DNA of 48,740 nucleotides from Bacteroidaceae bacterium (GTDB lineage Bacteria > Bacteroidota > Bacteroidia > Bacteroidales > Bacteroidaceae): NCBI GenBank assembly GCA_030843315.1, contig JAUUPT010000028.1:1-48740 (forward strand). Direction: 5' to 3'. The notes below the pieces were generated by a model, which was given only the letters and a program-made list of their open reading frames with translations, did no database searches and had not been told where the DNA came from. Below, one piece after another: positions 17,325-27,125 of this stretch; positions within the stretch are counted from its first letter, which is position 1; each line of letters opens with the position of its first letter. The position numbers were made by a program, and so were the translations under genes.

Positions 17325-17430
17325 CTTCGTCATGCTATGGATACTTGAAAGACGTTAGAGAGTAAAAGGCGAAAATTCATTTTCGAATATATATAGGTAA
17401 TTAATATTGTTAACTTTAATTTTAAAATGC

Positions 17431-20424
17431 ATGAAGCAAGTTAATCTTAGAATCTATCAAACGATTCTTACCCTAATTTTAGGGTTATTCTTGTCTGTTG
17501 GCGCTTATGCACAGAACATCACCGTGAAAGGGCATGTAAAAGATGCTACGGGTGAGCCTGTAATTGGCGCAAATGTAGTAGAGGTAGCTAATACTTCTAA
17601 TGGTACAATTACCGATCTTGATGGTAATTTTACATTGAATGTGCCTGAAGGCGCTAAAATCTCAGTTTCTTTTATTGGATACACTACGCAAGAAGTGAAA
17701 GCCACTCCATTAATGGATGTTACATTGCAAGATGATTCCCAATTACTGGATGCTGTAGTAGTGATTGGTTATGGTACGGTAAAGAAGAACGACCTGACAG
17801 GTTCCGTATCTACCGTGAAAGCTGACCAGATAAACAAAGGTGTGGTAACTTCTCCGGCAGATTTGCTGAGAGGAAAGTCTGCAGGTGTTGTTATTACGTC
17901 GGGTAACGGACAACCGGGCTCTGCTTCTACTATCCGTATTCGTGGAGGTTCCTCTTTGTCAGCTACGAATGATCCGTTGATCGTTGTAGATGGTCTTCCG
18001 GTAAGTAATGAAAGCATCAGTGGTATGGGAGATCCCTTGTCAAGTATCAACCCGAATGATATTGAGAGCTTTACTGTACTGAAAGATGCTTCTGCAACTG
18101 CTATTTACGGTTCTCGTGCATCTAATGGTGTTATTGTAATTACTACTAAGAAAGGTGCAAAAGGTGGTAGCGCATTACCTCGAATTGATTTGGACTTTTC
18201 TGGATCATTGAGCCAGGTACCTCAGTATGTGGATGTAATGGATGCTGATCTTCTGCGTTTGGCTGTGGCTGCACACTCAGGCAAAGATTCTGAAGCCTAT
18301 GCAGCATTAGGCAATGAAAGTACCGATTGGCAGAAAGAAATTTATCGATTGGCCCAGACTTACGAAGCTAATTTGAGTTTGAACGGTCAAGTTGGTTTAG
18401 GTGAAGTCGGAACTCTTCCTTATCGTGTATCCGGTGGTTTCTTGAGCCAGGAAGGTATCTTGGAACGTTCTAAAATGAACCGTGGTACTGTTTCTCTGAA
18501 TTTAGCACCCCAGTTACTTGATAAGCATTTAACTATTAATATGAATGCAAAAGGTGTTTATACAGATAATACTTTTGCTAATCAGGATGCTATCGGCGCA
18601 GCTATTCATATGGATCCTACTCAGCCTGTTTATGATAACTCTTCTGCAGGAAATCATGGTTATTATATGTGGCGTGACTTGAATGGCAACTGTAATACGA
18701 TGGCAACAATGAATCCGGTTGCACTTCTTAATGAAAAAGATGACATGGCAACTGCTAAACGCTTCATCGGTAATGCGCAATTGGACTATAAGTTCCATGG
18801 TTTTGAAGATTTACGTTTCAATTTGAATGTCGGTTTGGACTTTTCAAAGAGCAATGGGCATGTTGATACTCCTGAAGGTTCAGAGCAGTCTTTGCACTCT
18901 ACATTAGAGTCAGGTTCAGGTTATCACAGCGATTATGATTATATGAGACGTGACCAGACACTGGAAAGCTATTTCAACTATAACCATGCCTTTGGCGATC
19001 ATCATGTAGATGCTATGGCCGGTTATTCCTGGCAACATTTCTATACAGCTTCCAACTCTTTGGCTGTTAAGCAGAATGATAGAACACAGAAACTGTCTGA
19101 GTCTATCTCAAGAACCGAATATTATTTAGTTTCTTTCTTCGGACGTGCTAACTACACATATTCTGATAAGTATATGTTCACTTTCACATTGCGTCGCGAT
19201 GGTACATCACGTTTCCAAAACAATAAGTGGGGTCTGTTCCCTTCTGTTGCCTTGGGTTGGAACATTGCTAACGAAAGTTTCTTGAAAGATAATAAAGTTC
19301 TTTCTAACTTGAAATTGCGTTTAAGCTGGGGACAGACTGGTCAGCAGGATTTGAATGCCGGTAATTACCCGACTTTGGCTACTTATTATACAAACTTGCT
19401 GGGAAGCCAGTACTATTTCGGTGATAAGTTGATTACCCCTATCACAGCATTGGGATACAATGCAGATCTGAAATGGGAAACTACAACCACTTGGAATGCC
19501 GGTTTGGACTATGGTTTCCTGAATGGAAGAATCAGTGGTGGTATCGACTTCTACTATCGTAAAACAGAGGATTTGATCAACTACATCCCGGTGTCGGCTC
19601 TGTCTAACCTGAAGAACTATCTGACTTCCAATATCGGTAACTTAGAGAATACAGGTGTGGAATTCGAAATTAATACAATCCCTGTTGAAACAAAAGACTG
19701 GAATTGGAGAATCGGAGCTAATGTTGCATGGAATAAGAATAAGATTACAAAACTGACAGCAGTTGAAAGTGACAAGTCCGGTGTTGAAACCGGAGGTATC
19801 AGTGGTGGTGTTGGTAACAATATTCAGATGCACCAGGTTGGTTATCCTACCTCTTCATTCTACGTTTACGAACAGGTTTATGACAAAAATGGCAAACCTA
19901 TTGAAGGAGCTTATGTAGACCGTAACAAAGACGGTAAGATTAACTCTGATGATAAATACTTTGCTCATAAGCCGGCTCCGGATGTAACTATGGGTTTCAA
20001 TACTACATTGAGCTATAAGAATTGGACTTTGGCAGCTTCGGCTCATGCCAATATCGGTAACTGGGTTTATGATAACGTTTCATCCAATAATGAAATGTGG
20101 GCGGACTTGTGGACGAATAACTTTGTATCAAACAGAATGAATAGTGCTGTTCATACTAACTTTGAACAAGCTCAATATCTGTCTGACTACTATCTGCACA
20201 ATGCTTCTTTCTTTAAGTTGGATAATGTGACTTTAGGTTATACATTCAAGGATATGGTTAAAGCAAAGGATCGTACCATGAATCTGAATCTGTATTTCAC
20301 TGTACAGAATGTATGCACAATCTCTAAGTATAAAGGTTTGGATCCTGAAATCTTCAACGGAATAGATAACAATATTTATCCGCGTCCCAGAACCTTTATA
20401 TTAGGTGCTAAATTTAATTTCTAA
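17431..20424 (+). CDS. susC: SusC/RagA-family TonB-linked outer-membrane transporter
   Basis: A 997-residue TonB-dependent transporter. The ATG at 17431 gives a good signal peptide (to GAYAQ, about residue 28); the frame upstream starts only at TTG. Order: carboxypeptidase-like regulatory domain (ITVKGHVKDATGEPVIGANV, about 29-110), plug (SAGVVITSGNGQPGSASTIR, IRIRGGSSL, LIVVDGLPVS), then a 22-strand barrel ending in the aromatic FILGAKFNF. With SusD it imports oligosaccharides across the outer membrane, here probably maltodextrins judging by the neighbouring GH13/GH65 genes. First gene of susC-susD-susE, behind a LacI-like operator. Codon use is richer in T/A third positions than in the flanking efflux genes. 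Confidence 0.92.
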   Translation: MKQVNLRIYQTILTLILGLFLSVGAYAQNITVKGHVKDATGEPVIGANVVEVANTSNGTITDLDGNFTLNVPEGAKISVSFIGYTTQEVKATPLMDVTLQDDSQLLDAVVVIGYGTVKKNDLTGSVSTVKADQINKGVVTSPADLLRGKSAGVVITSGNGQPGSASTIRIRGGSSLSATNDPLIVVDGLPVSNESISGMGDPLSSINPNDIESFTVLKDASATAIYGSRASNGVIVITTKKGAKGGSALPRIDLDFSGSLSQVPQYVDVMDADLLRLAVAAHSGKDSEAYAALGNESTDWQKEIYRLAQTYEANLSLNGQVGLGEVGTLPYRVSGGFLSQEGILERSKMNRGTVSLNLAPQLLDKHLTINMNAKGVYTDNTFANQDAIGAAIHMDPTQPVYDNSSAGNHGYYMWRDLNGNCNTMATMNPVALLNEKDDMATAKRFIGNAQLDYKFHGFEDLRFNLNVGLDFSKSNGHVDTPEGSEQSLHSTLESGSGYHSDYDYMRRDQTLESYFNYNHAFGDHHVDAMAGYSWQHFYTASNSLAVKQNDRTQKLSESISRTEYYLVSFFGRANYTYSDKYMFTFTLRRDGTSRFQNNKWGLFPSVALGWNIANESFLKDNKVLSNLKLRLSWGQTGQQDLNAGNYPTLATYYTNLLGSQYYFGDKLITPITALGYNADLKWETTTTWNAGLDYGFLNGRISGGIDFYYRKTEDLINYIPVSALSNLKNYLTSNIGNLENTGVEFEINTIPVETKDWNWRIGANVAWNKNKITKLTAVESDKSGVETGGISGGVGNNIQMHQVGYPTSSFYVYEQVYDKNGKPIEGAYVDRNKDGKINSDDKYFAHKPAPDVTMGFNTTLSYKNWTLAASAHANIGNWVYDNVSSNNEMWADLWTNNFVSNRMNSAVHTNFEQAQYLSDYYLHNASFFKLDNVTLGYTFKDMVKAKDRTMNLNLYFTVQNVCTISKYKGLDPEIFNGIDNNIYPRPRTFILGAKFNF

Positions 20425-20448
20425 TAACAATCTAAAGAATGATCTAAT

Positions 20449-22005
20449 ATGAAACTATATAAGAAATTTATATTCATGCTTTTGTTGTCCTCCGGTCTTG
20501 TGACAACATCTTGCGTAGGCGATTTGGATGTTACGCCTATTGACCCTAACCTGAATACAGTGGATAAAGCCTTGACAAGTCAGGCCGATTTTGAAGCTTT
20601 CCTGGCACAGTGTTATACAGGTTTTGCAACCAGTGGTTCTTATGGTCCTAATGGCGATTCGAATATCTCCGGTTTGGATGGTGGACAGAGCCAATACTTT
20701 CGTGGTCTTTTCCACTTGAACGAATATACGACGGATGAATGCGTAGTAGGTTGGAATGACCAGACTATCCAGGATTTGCATGGATTGGCATGGACTTCTT
20801 CCGATACTTTCGTTGCTGCTCTTTATTATCGTATTTTCTATCAGATAGCTATGTGTAACGAATTTATTCGTCAGGCAAATGCTTCTTCTATTGATTTTGC
20901 CGAGAAAGCTACTTATATAGCAGAAGCCCGTGCCTTAAGAGCATTGTCTTATTATCATGCTATTGATATGTTCGGTAATGTTCCTTTTGCAGATGAAACA
21001 TCTTCAGTAGGTTCTGCTAATCCTCAACGTATTGCGCGTGGTGATTTGTTTAATTGGCTTGAAACTGAGTTGAAGGACTTGGTAAGTGATGGTAGTGCAT
21101 TGAAAGCAGCTCGTCAGAATGTATATGGCAGAATTGACAAAGGAGCTACACGTATGATCTTGGCTAAATTGTATCTGAATGCTGAAGTTTACACTGGTAC
21201 AGCTAAATATAACGAATGTGCACAGGTATGTAAGGAAATTCAGAGAGATGGTTATTCTTTGCATCCTAAATATGCAGAATTGTTTATGGCCGATAACGAT
21301 AAATGTACTGATGAAATCATGTTTGCTATAGAGCAGGATGGTACTTATACACAAAGTTTCGGTGTAACCAACTTCCTGGTTTTTGCTTCTTGCGGCGGAA
21401 AGATGGACCCTGCTTCTATGGGTATTTCTTCCGGTTGGGGAGGTATTCGTACAACTCCTGAATTCTATGATTCGTTTGCAACAGGTGATAATCGTGCCAT
21501 GTTCTTTACTACTGAACAGCAGAAAGAAATTGATGATATTTCAAACTTCCAGCATGGTTATGCTTTCATGAAGTTTACTAATATCAGAAGTGATGGTCAA
21601 CCGGCTTCTAATCAAGGTTTCGTTGATACTGATTTTGGAGTATTCCGCTATGCTGATGCTTTGTTGATGCTGGCCGAATGTGCAAAAAGAGGTGCAACTG
21701 AAGTAACAGCTACCGAAGGTGCTGCAGCTTTGTCTTTAGTTCGCCAAAGAGCAGGGTTGTCTCCTGTAACCAACTATACACTGGACGATGTTTTAAGAGA
21801 ACGTGGTTGTGAGTTGTATATGGAAGGATGGCGTCGTTCTGATTTGATCCGTTTTGGTAAATTTACTACTGATTCTTATTTGTGGTCTTGGAAAGGTGGT
21901 GTAAAAGATGGTAAGGGTGTAGACTCTCATTTAAATCTTTTCCCTATACCTGATAAGGATTTGAATAGTAACTCCAACTTGGTACAAAACGAAGGTTATA
22001 AATAA
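20449..22005 (+). CDS. susD: SusD/RagB-family surface glycan-binding lipoprotein
   Basis: A 518-residue lipoprotein (lipobox VTTSC) of the SusD family. An N-terminal SusD-like segment (DLDVTPIDPN, DEYTTDECV-like region), TPR-like helices (EARALRALSYYHAIDMFGNV) and the C-terminal RagB/SusD motif (RRSDLIRFGKF, FPIPDKDLNSNSNL) are visible. It caps the SusC channel and helps bind the glycan at the surface. The gene begins 24 nt after susC. The substrate is inferred from the locus. Confidence 0.92.
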   Translation: MKLYKKFIFMLLLSSGLVTTSCVGDLDVTPIDPNLNTVDKALTSQADFEAFLAQCYTGFATSGSYGPNGDSNISGLDGGQSQYFRGLFHLNEYTTDECVVGWNDQTIQDLHGLAWTSSDTFVAALYYRIFYQIAMCNEFIRQANASSIDFAEKATYIAEARALRALSYYHAIDMFGNVPFADETSSVGSANPQRIARGDLFNWLETELKDLVSDGSALKAARQNVYGRIDKGATRMILAKLYLNAEVYTGTAKYNECAQVCKEIQRDGYSLHPKYAELFMADNDKCTDEIMFAIEQDGTYTQSFGVTNFLVFASCGGKMDPASMGISSGWGGIRTTPEFYDSFATGDNRAMFFTTEQQKEIDDISNFQHGYAFMKFTNIRSDGQPASNQGFVDTDFGVFRYADALLMLAECAKRGATEVTATEGAAALSLVRQRAGLSPVTNYTLDDVLRERGCELYMEGWRRSDLIRFGKFTTDSYLWSWKGGVKDGKGVDSHLNLFPIPDKDLNSNSNLVQNEGYK

Positions 22006-22020
22006 TAAATCGTATTGGTT

Positions 22021-23130
22021 ATGAAAAAAATATATTCAGCACTTTTAATGTTCTTGCTCGGCTTTATTACATTCTCTTGTAGTGAAGACAAAGATCCGGT
22101 TTATAATGATGCGGATGCTGTAGCAAGTAAATTGACTGCTATTAACGAGAATTATGTTTTGGATGTGGCAAATCCTGATTTTGCTACATTCAGTTATTCA
22201 GCAGCGAGTTTCGGATTGAATGTTTCCTTTATGTATTCTTTGGAAACATCATTATCTCCGGATTTTAAAAATTCAAAAGAGTTAGGTTCGGCTACTGATG
22301 CTACTGAAGGACTGGTCGTGACTGCAGAAAAGATGAATTCAATATTGCTAAGTTGGGATGTTGAACCGGAAACTCCAGTTGCAGTTTATTTCCGCATGAA
22401 GGCATTTGTACAGGATTTATCTTCTAAACCAACTGCTATGTTGACTTACTCTAATGTGATAACTTCTACTATTTCTGCTTATAGTGGTGAAAAAGAATAT
22501 CCGAAGATTTGGGTTATTGGTGATTATTGTGGTTGGAGCCATGATAATTCTCAATTCTTATTCTGCTTTGAAGAAGATGATGTGAAGTATCAAGGTATGG
22601 TTGACTTTGGTGCAAAGGCAGCAGACGGTTTCAAAATAACAGGTATTGCTGGTTGGGATGATAGTTGCAACTGGGGTACTGATGGTGATGCAGCTGCTCC
22701 TGGAGCGGAAGCTGGCTCTGTTCAGTTAATTAGCTCCGGTGGTTCCGGCAATATAAGTTGTTACTCTCACCGCTTCTATCATTTGAGTTTTGATAAGACT
22801 ACTTTGATGCTGACCAAGGGTATCTCTTTTGATGCATTAAGTATTGTTGGTGATGCCGGTTCTCAAGTATCCGGTTGGGGTGGCTCTGAAGTCGATTTGG
22901 AATTTGATGCTGCTAAGCAGCGCTTCTGGGCAGATGTTGAATTTGCTGCTGGAGAGATCAAGTTCCGTGCTGACCATGACTGGACTGCAAGTTGGGGCTC
23001 TGTAACAGCAGGTATGCTCGACGGTGGTGATAATATCAAAGTTTCGGCTGGTAAATACCGTGTTTATGTTAATATGAACAATGCGGGTAGCATGACTTAT
23101 GAGTTAAGCGAGAAAGATTTCGGTAAATAA
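22021..23130 (+). CDS. SusE-like starch-binding outer-membrane lipoprotein
   Basis: A 369-residue lipoprotein (start at 22021, MKKIYSALLM; lipobox TFSC). It has an N-terminal SusE-type Ig-like domain (about 30-150) and two C-terminal SusE/SusF-type starch-binding repeats. The first has VIGDYCGWSHDNSQFLF with the Trp and FKITG-WDDSCNWGTDG, the second IVGDAGSQVSGWGGSEVDL and IKFRADHDWTASWGS. Such repeats bind alpha-glucan through stacked Trp residues, which is the best direct sign that this locus targets starch or maltodextrin. No SusF gene follows. A hairpin terminator at 23146 separates it from the next gene. Confidence 0.85.
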   Translation: MKKIYSALLMFLLGFITFSCSEDKDPVYNDADAVASKLTAINENYVLDVANPDFATFSYSAASFGLNVSFMYSLETSLSPDFKNSKELGSATDATEGLVVTAEKMNSILLSWDVEPETPVAVYFRMKAFVQDLSSKPTAMLTYSNVITSTISAYSGEKEYPKIWVIGDYCGWSHDNSQFLFCFEEDDVKYQGMVDFGAKAADGFKITGIAGWDDSCNWGTDGDAAAPGAEAGSVQLISSGGSGNISCYSHRFYHLSFDKTTLMLTKGISFDALSIVGDAGSQVSGWGGSEVDLEFDAAKQRFWADVEFAAGEIKFRADHDWTASWGSVTAGMLDGGDNIKVSAGKYRVYVNMNNAGSMTYELSEKDFGK

Positions 23131-23145
23131 GATTTGATTATAATG

Positions 23146-23188
23146 AAGGGTACTATTTCTTATGGAGAGATAGTACCCTTTTTATTTT
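23146..23188 (+). terminator. Hairpin terminator after the SusE-like gene
   Basis: AAGGGTACTAT (23146-23156) pairs with ATAGTACCCTT (23170-23180), 11 perfect base pairs with a 13-nt loop, followed by a T-rich tract (TTTATTTTG). It lies inside the gene run; partial read-through may lower expression of the downstream enzymes relative to susCDE. Confidence 0.8.
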
Positions 23189-23195
23189 GTCTACT

Positions 23196-25880
23196 ATGAA
23201 AATTAGAACTCTTTTTATATTACTGAATTTGTTGTTGTGTCAATGGGGCGTTGCACAGCAAACCGTATCATCGGGTAAACTTATAGAATATTCCAAGTTT
23301 AAATCTTCTATTATTACTCCGCGTGATGTTTTTGTTTGGTTGCCTTCGGACTATTCTGCAAAGAAGAAATACGATGTTATTTATATGCATGATGGGCAAA
23401 TGCTCTTTGATGCAACCACTACGTGGAATAAAGAAGAATGGGGAGTGGATGAGGTTGTAGGAAAACTTTTGGATGAAAAGAAAATAAAGCCATGCATTGT
23501 TGTTGGCATAGCTAATATTCCGGAGACGAGATATGAAGACTATTTCCCTCAAAAGGCATTGAAGTATTTGCCTGATGAAAGTCTGCCTCAAAATGTTCGT
23601 TTTAATGCGGATAATTATCTTCGATTTTTAGTCGAAGAAGTCAAGCCCTTTATTGATAAAGAATATTCCACGAATAAAGGAGTTGAACATACTTTTGTTA
23701 TGGGCTCAAGTATGGGAGGCTTGATTTCACTGTATGCTATTTGTGAGTATCCTGGAATATTTGGCGGGGCAGCTTGTTTGTCAACCCATGTTGTTATGAT
23801 AGCGAGTGGTGATGGAGCTTCAGAAGAGCAAGTAAATCAATGGGCAACAGCTTTTAGAGGTTATCTTGAAGAAAATCTTCCGAAATCAAACAGCCGTATG
23901 ATTTATATGGATAGGGGGGATGCAACATTAGATGCCTATTATCCTCCTTATCAAGATGAGTTGGATAAGTTGATGAAGAAGAAAGGATGGAATGAGCCGA
24001 TGTGGTTATCGAAAGTTTTTCCAGGAGCCGGACATATTGAAGGGGATTGGATGAAACGTCTGGATAATCCGCTTCAATTCCTTTTAGGAAATGAAAGAAT
24101 GGAGAAAGTGGAAAAGGTAGACCCTGCTTTCTGGTGGTGTGGTATGAAGAACACCCAACTGCAACTAATGGTTTATGGCAATAATATAGCTACATATAAC
24201 CCTGTTATTAATCATTCGGGAGTAGTGCTAAAGAGTGTGCATCCAATGGAAAGCCCAAACTATTTGATTTTATACTTAGACCTTAAAGATGCGCAGCCCG
24301 GTAAATTCTCTATTGATTTTGTGAAGGGGAAAAATAAGCTGAAGTATGTCTATGAACTGAAGGAGCGTCAAGGAAAAGGGGAAGATAAGATTGGCTTTAA
24401 TTCCTCTGATGTCGTCTACTTATTGATGCCGGACCGTTTTGCCAATGGTGATGAAAGTAATGACCGGGTACAGATGAAGTACCCTTATACAGTGAACCGT
24501 AAGGATGTAAATGCCCGGCACGGCGGTGATTTGGCAGGTATCGTACAGCATCTTGATTATTTGGATAGTTTGGGCATTACTACCGTTTGGACGACTCCTG
24601 TACTGGAAAATGATATGGGAGAAGGCTCTTATCACGGATATGCTGCAACAGATTATTATAAGATAGATCCACGCTTAGGGACTAATGAGGACTATGCCCA
24701 TTTGGCGGAAGCGATGCATCAGCGTGGTATGAAATTGATTATGGACATGGTCTTTAATCATTGTGGAAGTAACCATCCCTGGTTACTTGACCTTCCAATG
24801 CGTAATTGGTTTAATAATCCATATAAATATGTACAGACAAATCATAATAAAACAGTCTTTTTTGATCCTTATGCTTCCGACGTAGATAAGCTGGAAATGA
24901 CTGATGGCTGGTTTGTGCCTACCATGCCCGACTTGAATCAAAGAAACCGGTATGTAGCGGATTATCTGATTCAAAACTCTATTTGGTGGGTTGAATATGC
25001 TAATTTGGATGGTATACGTCAGGATACCTATCCTTATCCGGATGGGGAGATGATGGCGCGTTGGTGTAAAGAAGTTCTTGAAGAATATCCCAATTTGAAT
25101 ATTGTGGGCGAAGTAATGATAACGAACCCCACCGGTACGGCGTATTGGCAGCAGAAAAGTGCCTTTAATAAGCAGGCAGATACAAGATTAAAATCTGTGA
25201 TGGATTTCCATTTACAATCGATAGCGAGCAAAGCATTTCATGAAGAAACTTCCTGGAATACAGGTTTGCAACTTATATTTGAGCATATGGCCTATGATTT
25301 CTGCTATCCCGATATTAATAATGTGATGCGCTTGCTGGAGAACCATGATACGGATCGTTTCTTGTTGGAAGCACCGGAGAATCTCAATGCTTATAAACAA
25401 GCAGTTACTTTACTACTGACTATTCCCGGCATTCCACAGCTGTATTATGGACAGGAATTACTGATGACCGGAAATACTAAGATTGATTTTGGATATATAC
25501 GTCCTGATATGACAGGAGGTTGGAAAGAAGATACATCCAGTTTGTTTGAAGCGAGTGGAAGAACAGCTATGCAGCAAGAAGCTTTCAACTTTATGAAAAA
25601 CTTGCTGCAATGGCGTAAGGGAAATGAGGTTATCTCGAAAGGCAAGATGAAGCACTTCATGCCTCGCAACAATGTATATGTGTATGAGCGTTCGTACAAT
25701 GGAAAGAGTATACTTGTTGTGATGAATGGAGTAAACAAGGAAGTTGATTTGGATTTAATTCATTACAAGGAAGTGATAGGGGACAAAAGTACTTCGAGAA
25801 ATGTACTGACAAACAGTAACCTGCAGTTAGGGAAAACGCTGCATTTGCAGCCTAAGGAAGTACTGGTGCTCGAATTATAA
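23196..25880 (+). CDS. Esterase (EstD/Fes-like)-GH13 cyclomaltodextrinase fusion
   Basis: An 894-residue secreted two-enzyme protein with a signal peptide to GVAQ (about 21). Residues about 25-300 form an alpha/beta-hydrolase of the enterochelin-esterase-like group: nucleophile S172 in MGSSMGG and H280 in GAGHIEGDW. Residues about 308-395 match the N-terminal Ig-like domain of cyclomaltodextrinases (DPAFWWCGMKN, LMVYGNN). The GH13 barrel follows (about 405-800): MPDRFANGD, nucleophile D610 in DGIRQD, acid E639 in IVGEV and D718 in ENHDTD, then a C-terminal beta domain. It probably cuts maltodextrins or cyclodextrins in the periplasm. The esterase may remove acyl groups from the glucan, or may be a binding module. 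Start ATG at 23196; the upstream TTG overlaps the terminator tract. Confidence 0.88.
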   Translation: MKIRTLFILLNLLLCQWGVAQQTVSSGKLIEYSKFKSSIITPRDVFVWLPSDYSAKKKYDVIYMHDGQMLFDATTTWNKEEWGVDEVVGKLLDEKKIKPCIVVGIANIPETRYEDYFPQKALKYLPDESLPQNVRFNADNYLRFLVEEVKPFIDKEYSTNKGVEHTFVMGSSMGGLISLYAICEYPGIFGGAACLSTHVVMIASGDGASEEQVNQWATAFRGYLEENLPKSNSRMIYMDRGDATLDAYYPPYQDELDKLMKKKGWNEPMWLSKVFPGAGHIEGDWMKRLDNPLQFLLGNERMEKVEKVDPAFWWCGMKNTQLQLMVYGNNIATYNPVINHSGVVLKSVHPMESPNYLILYLDLKDAQPGKFSIDFVKGKNKLKYVYELKERQGKGEDKIGFNSSDVVYLLMPDRFANGDESNDRVQMKYPYTVNRKDVNARHGGDLAGIVQHLDYLDSLGITTVWTTPVLENDMGEGSYHGYAATDYYKIDPRLGTNEDYAHLAEAMHQRGMKLIMDMVFNHCGSNHPWLLDLPMRNWFNNPYKYVQTNHNKTVFFDPYASDVDKLEMTDGWFVPTMPDLNQRNRYVADYLIQNSIWWVEYANLDGIRQDTYPYPDGEMMARWCKEVLEEYPNLNIVGEVMITNPTGTAYWQQKSAFNKQADTRLKSVMDFHLQSIASKAFHEETSWNTGLQLIFEHMAYDFCYPDINNVMRLLENHDTDRFLLEAPENLNAYKQAVTLLLTIPGIPQLYYGQELLMTGNTKIDFGYIRPDMTGGWKEDTSSLFEASGRTAMQQEAFNFMKNLLQWRKGNEVISKGKMKHFMPRNNVYVYERSYNGKSILVVMNGVNKEVDLDLIHYKEVIGDKSTSRNVLTNSNLQLGKTLHLQPKEVLVLEL

Positions 25881-25897
25881 TATTGAATACTTGGGTT

Positions 25898-27037
25898 ATG
25901 AAGAAGATATATATACTTTTCTGTTTATTATTACTTTCTTTGAGTGTGGAAGCTCAAGAAAAGAAACTTGATGTATTGGCGGCGTGCCTGTGTAATGAAG
26001 GTATGGCGCCTGATGATTATCTGATTTCTAAGTTCAATGATGCGGACATCATATTGTTGGGTGAGGATCATGGCGTAAAGGAGAATCTGGATTTTGTTCG
26101 GAATTTGATTCCCAAGCTATATCAGAGAGGCATTTATATGTTAGGCATGGAATTTGGGGCATACGAGGATCAGGCGCAATTAGATTCTTTAATAAATGCG
26201 CCGGAATATGATGAACAATTGGCTCGCAAATTGATGTTTAATTATAATACACGCTGGGCTATTGTTGAGTATATGTCTATTTATAAGGCTGCATGGGAGT
26301 GGAATCGTTCATTACCGGAAGGAGCAAAGAAATTTCGAGTCCTAAATATCAGCTATTGCTATAACTGGAGCGAATTTGAAGGTGCGAGAACACCGGAAAA
26401 TATGAAAAAAGTATTTCCTTTAGGGAATACAGAGGACTTCAGATGCTCATTATTAGAACGGGAAGTTTTGGCATTCAATCAAAAGATACTTGTTTTAACG
26501 GGAACTCCTCACGCTTTCACTTTCTATCATTTCCCTCTATATGACTATACGTCTCCTGGTTTTGTACGCTATGAAGAAAGATTCTTGGGGAATCTATTGT
26601 ATTCTAAATATGGAGAGAGAGTATTATCTGTTGCTTTGCATCAACCTTTTCCCAATTATCCCAATCATCAACCGGTGTGGGTTTCTCCAGTTGCAGGAGA
26701 ACTGGAAGTTCTGATGCGTAAAGCAGATAATAAGGCCGTTGGTTTTGATTTGAAGAATACTCCTTTGGGTAAGTTGCGCGATAATAGTTATTATTCTATG
26801 GGATATACCAATTTTACTTTAGCGGATTTATTTGATGGATACATATTTCTTAAACCTATCAAGGAATTATCCTCTTGTAGTGTAGATTATAAATTTATGG
26901 ATGAAATGAATTGGGACAGAGCTGTTAGTAATAACCCTGATCCCGATTGGCATCCACGTCCTCAAAGCAAGGAACAGTATTGGGAAATGGTAGAGAGCTT
27001 TATGAATATTGAGAAAAGATACGTAGATGTCCAATAA
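25898..27037 (+). CDS. Secreted EreA/ChaN-like (Tiki superfamily) protein of unknown role
   Basis: A 379-residue protein with a signal peptide (MKKIYILFCLLLLSLSVEAQ). It carries a motif set resembling the erythromycin-esterase/ChaN/TraB (Tiki) group: ILLGEDHG (G-E-x-H), a following MLGMEFGAYEDQAQLDSL (M-E plus Q), and ILVLTGTPHAF (G-x-x-H-A) further on. These His and Glu residues form the presumed metal or active site of that superfamily. It begins 17 nt after the GH13 fusion gene and ends before a small hairpin, so it is likely co-transcribed with the glucan enzymes. Its function is not known and the family call is from motifs only. Start ATG at 25898. Confidence 0.6.
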   Translation: MKKIYILFCLLLLSLSVEAQEKKLDVLAACLCNEGMAPDDYLISKFNDADIILLGEDHGVKENLDFVRNLIPKLYQRGIYMLGMEFGAYEDQAQLDSLINAPEYDEQLARKLMFNYNTRWAIVEYMSIYKAAWEWNRSLPEGAKKFRVLNISYCYNWSEFEGARTPENMKKVFPLGNTEDFRCSLLEREVLAFNQKILVLTGTPHAFTFYHFPLYDYTSPGFVRYEERFLGNLLYSKYGERVLSVALHQPFPNYPNHQPVWVSPVAGELEVLMRKADNKAVGFDLKNTPLGKLRDNSYYSMGYTNFTLADLFDGYIFLKPIKELSSCSVDYKFMDEMNWDRAVSNNPDPDWHPRPQSKEQYWEMVESFMNIEKRYVDVQ

Positions 27038-27050
27038 TTAAAACGAAAAG

Positions 27051-27090
27051 AGAATGCAGTATTTGGCTTATTTATGCATTCTTTATTTAT
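27051..27090 (+). terminator. Probable hairpin terminator
   Basis: AGAATGCA (27051-27058) pairs with TGCATTCT (27075-27082), followed by the T-rich TTATTTAT. It lies 14 nt after the stop of the EreA/ChaN-like gene. Confidence 0.6.
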
Positions 27091-27125
27091 AAGGGAGAAG
27101 TATAAATCTTAAAATAGTATGACCT

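Larger units (their letters stand above)
16664..17430. other. Long intergenic region upstream of susC
   Basis: No convincing gene lies in these 767 bases. They contain a small hairpin just after GH53 (CCTTTT/AAAAGG, around 16667-16684), a four-copy 22-nt tandem repeat (16892-16979), two related units around 17151-17192, a LacI-like operator (17248-17261) with an extra half-site GTGCAAAC at 17228-17235, the susC -7 box (17317-17324) and an untranslated leader of about 100 nt. Confidence 0.6.
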
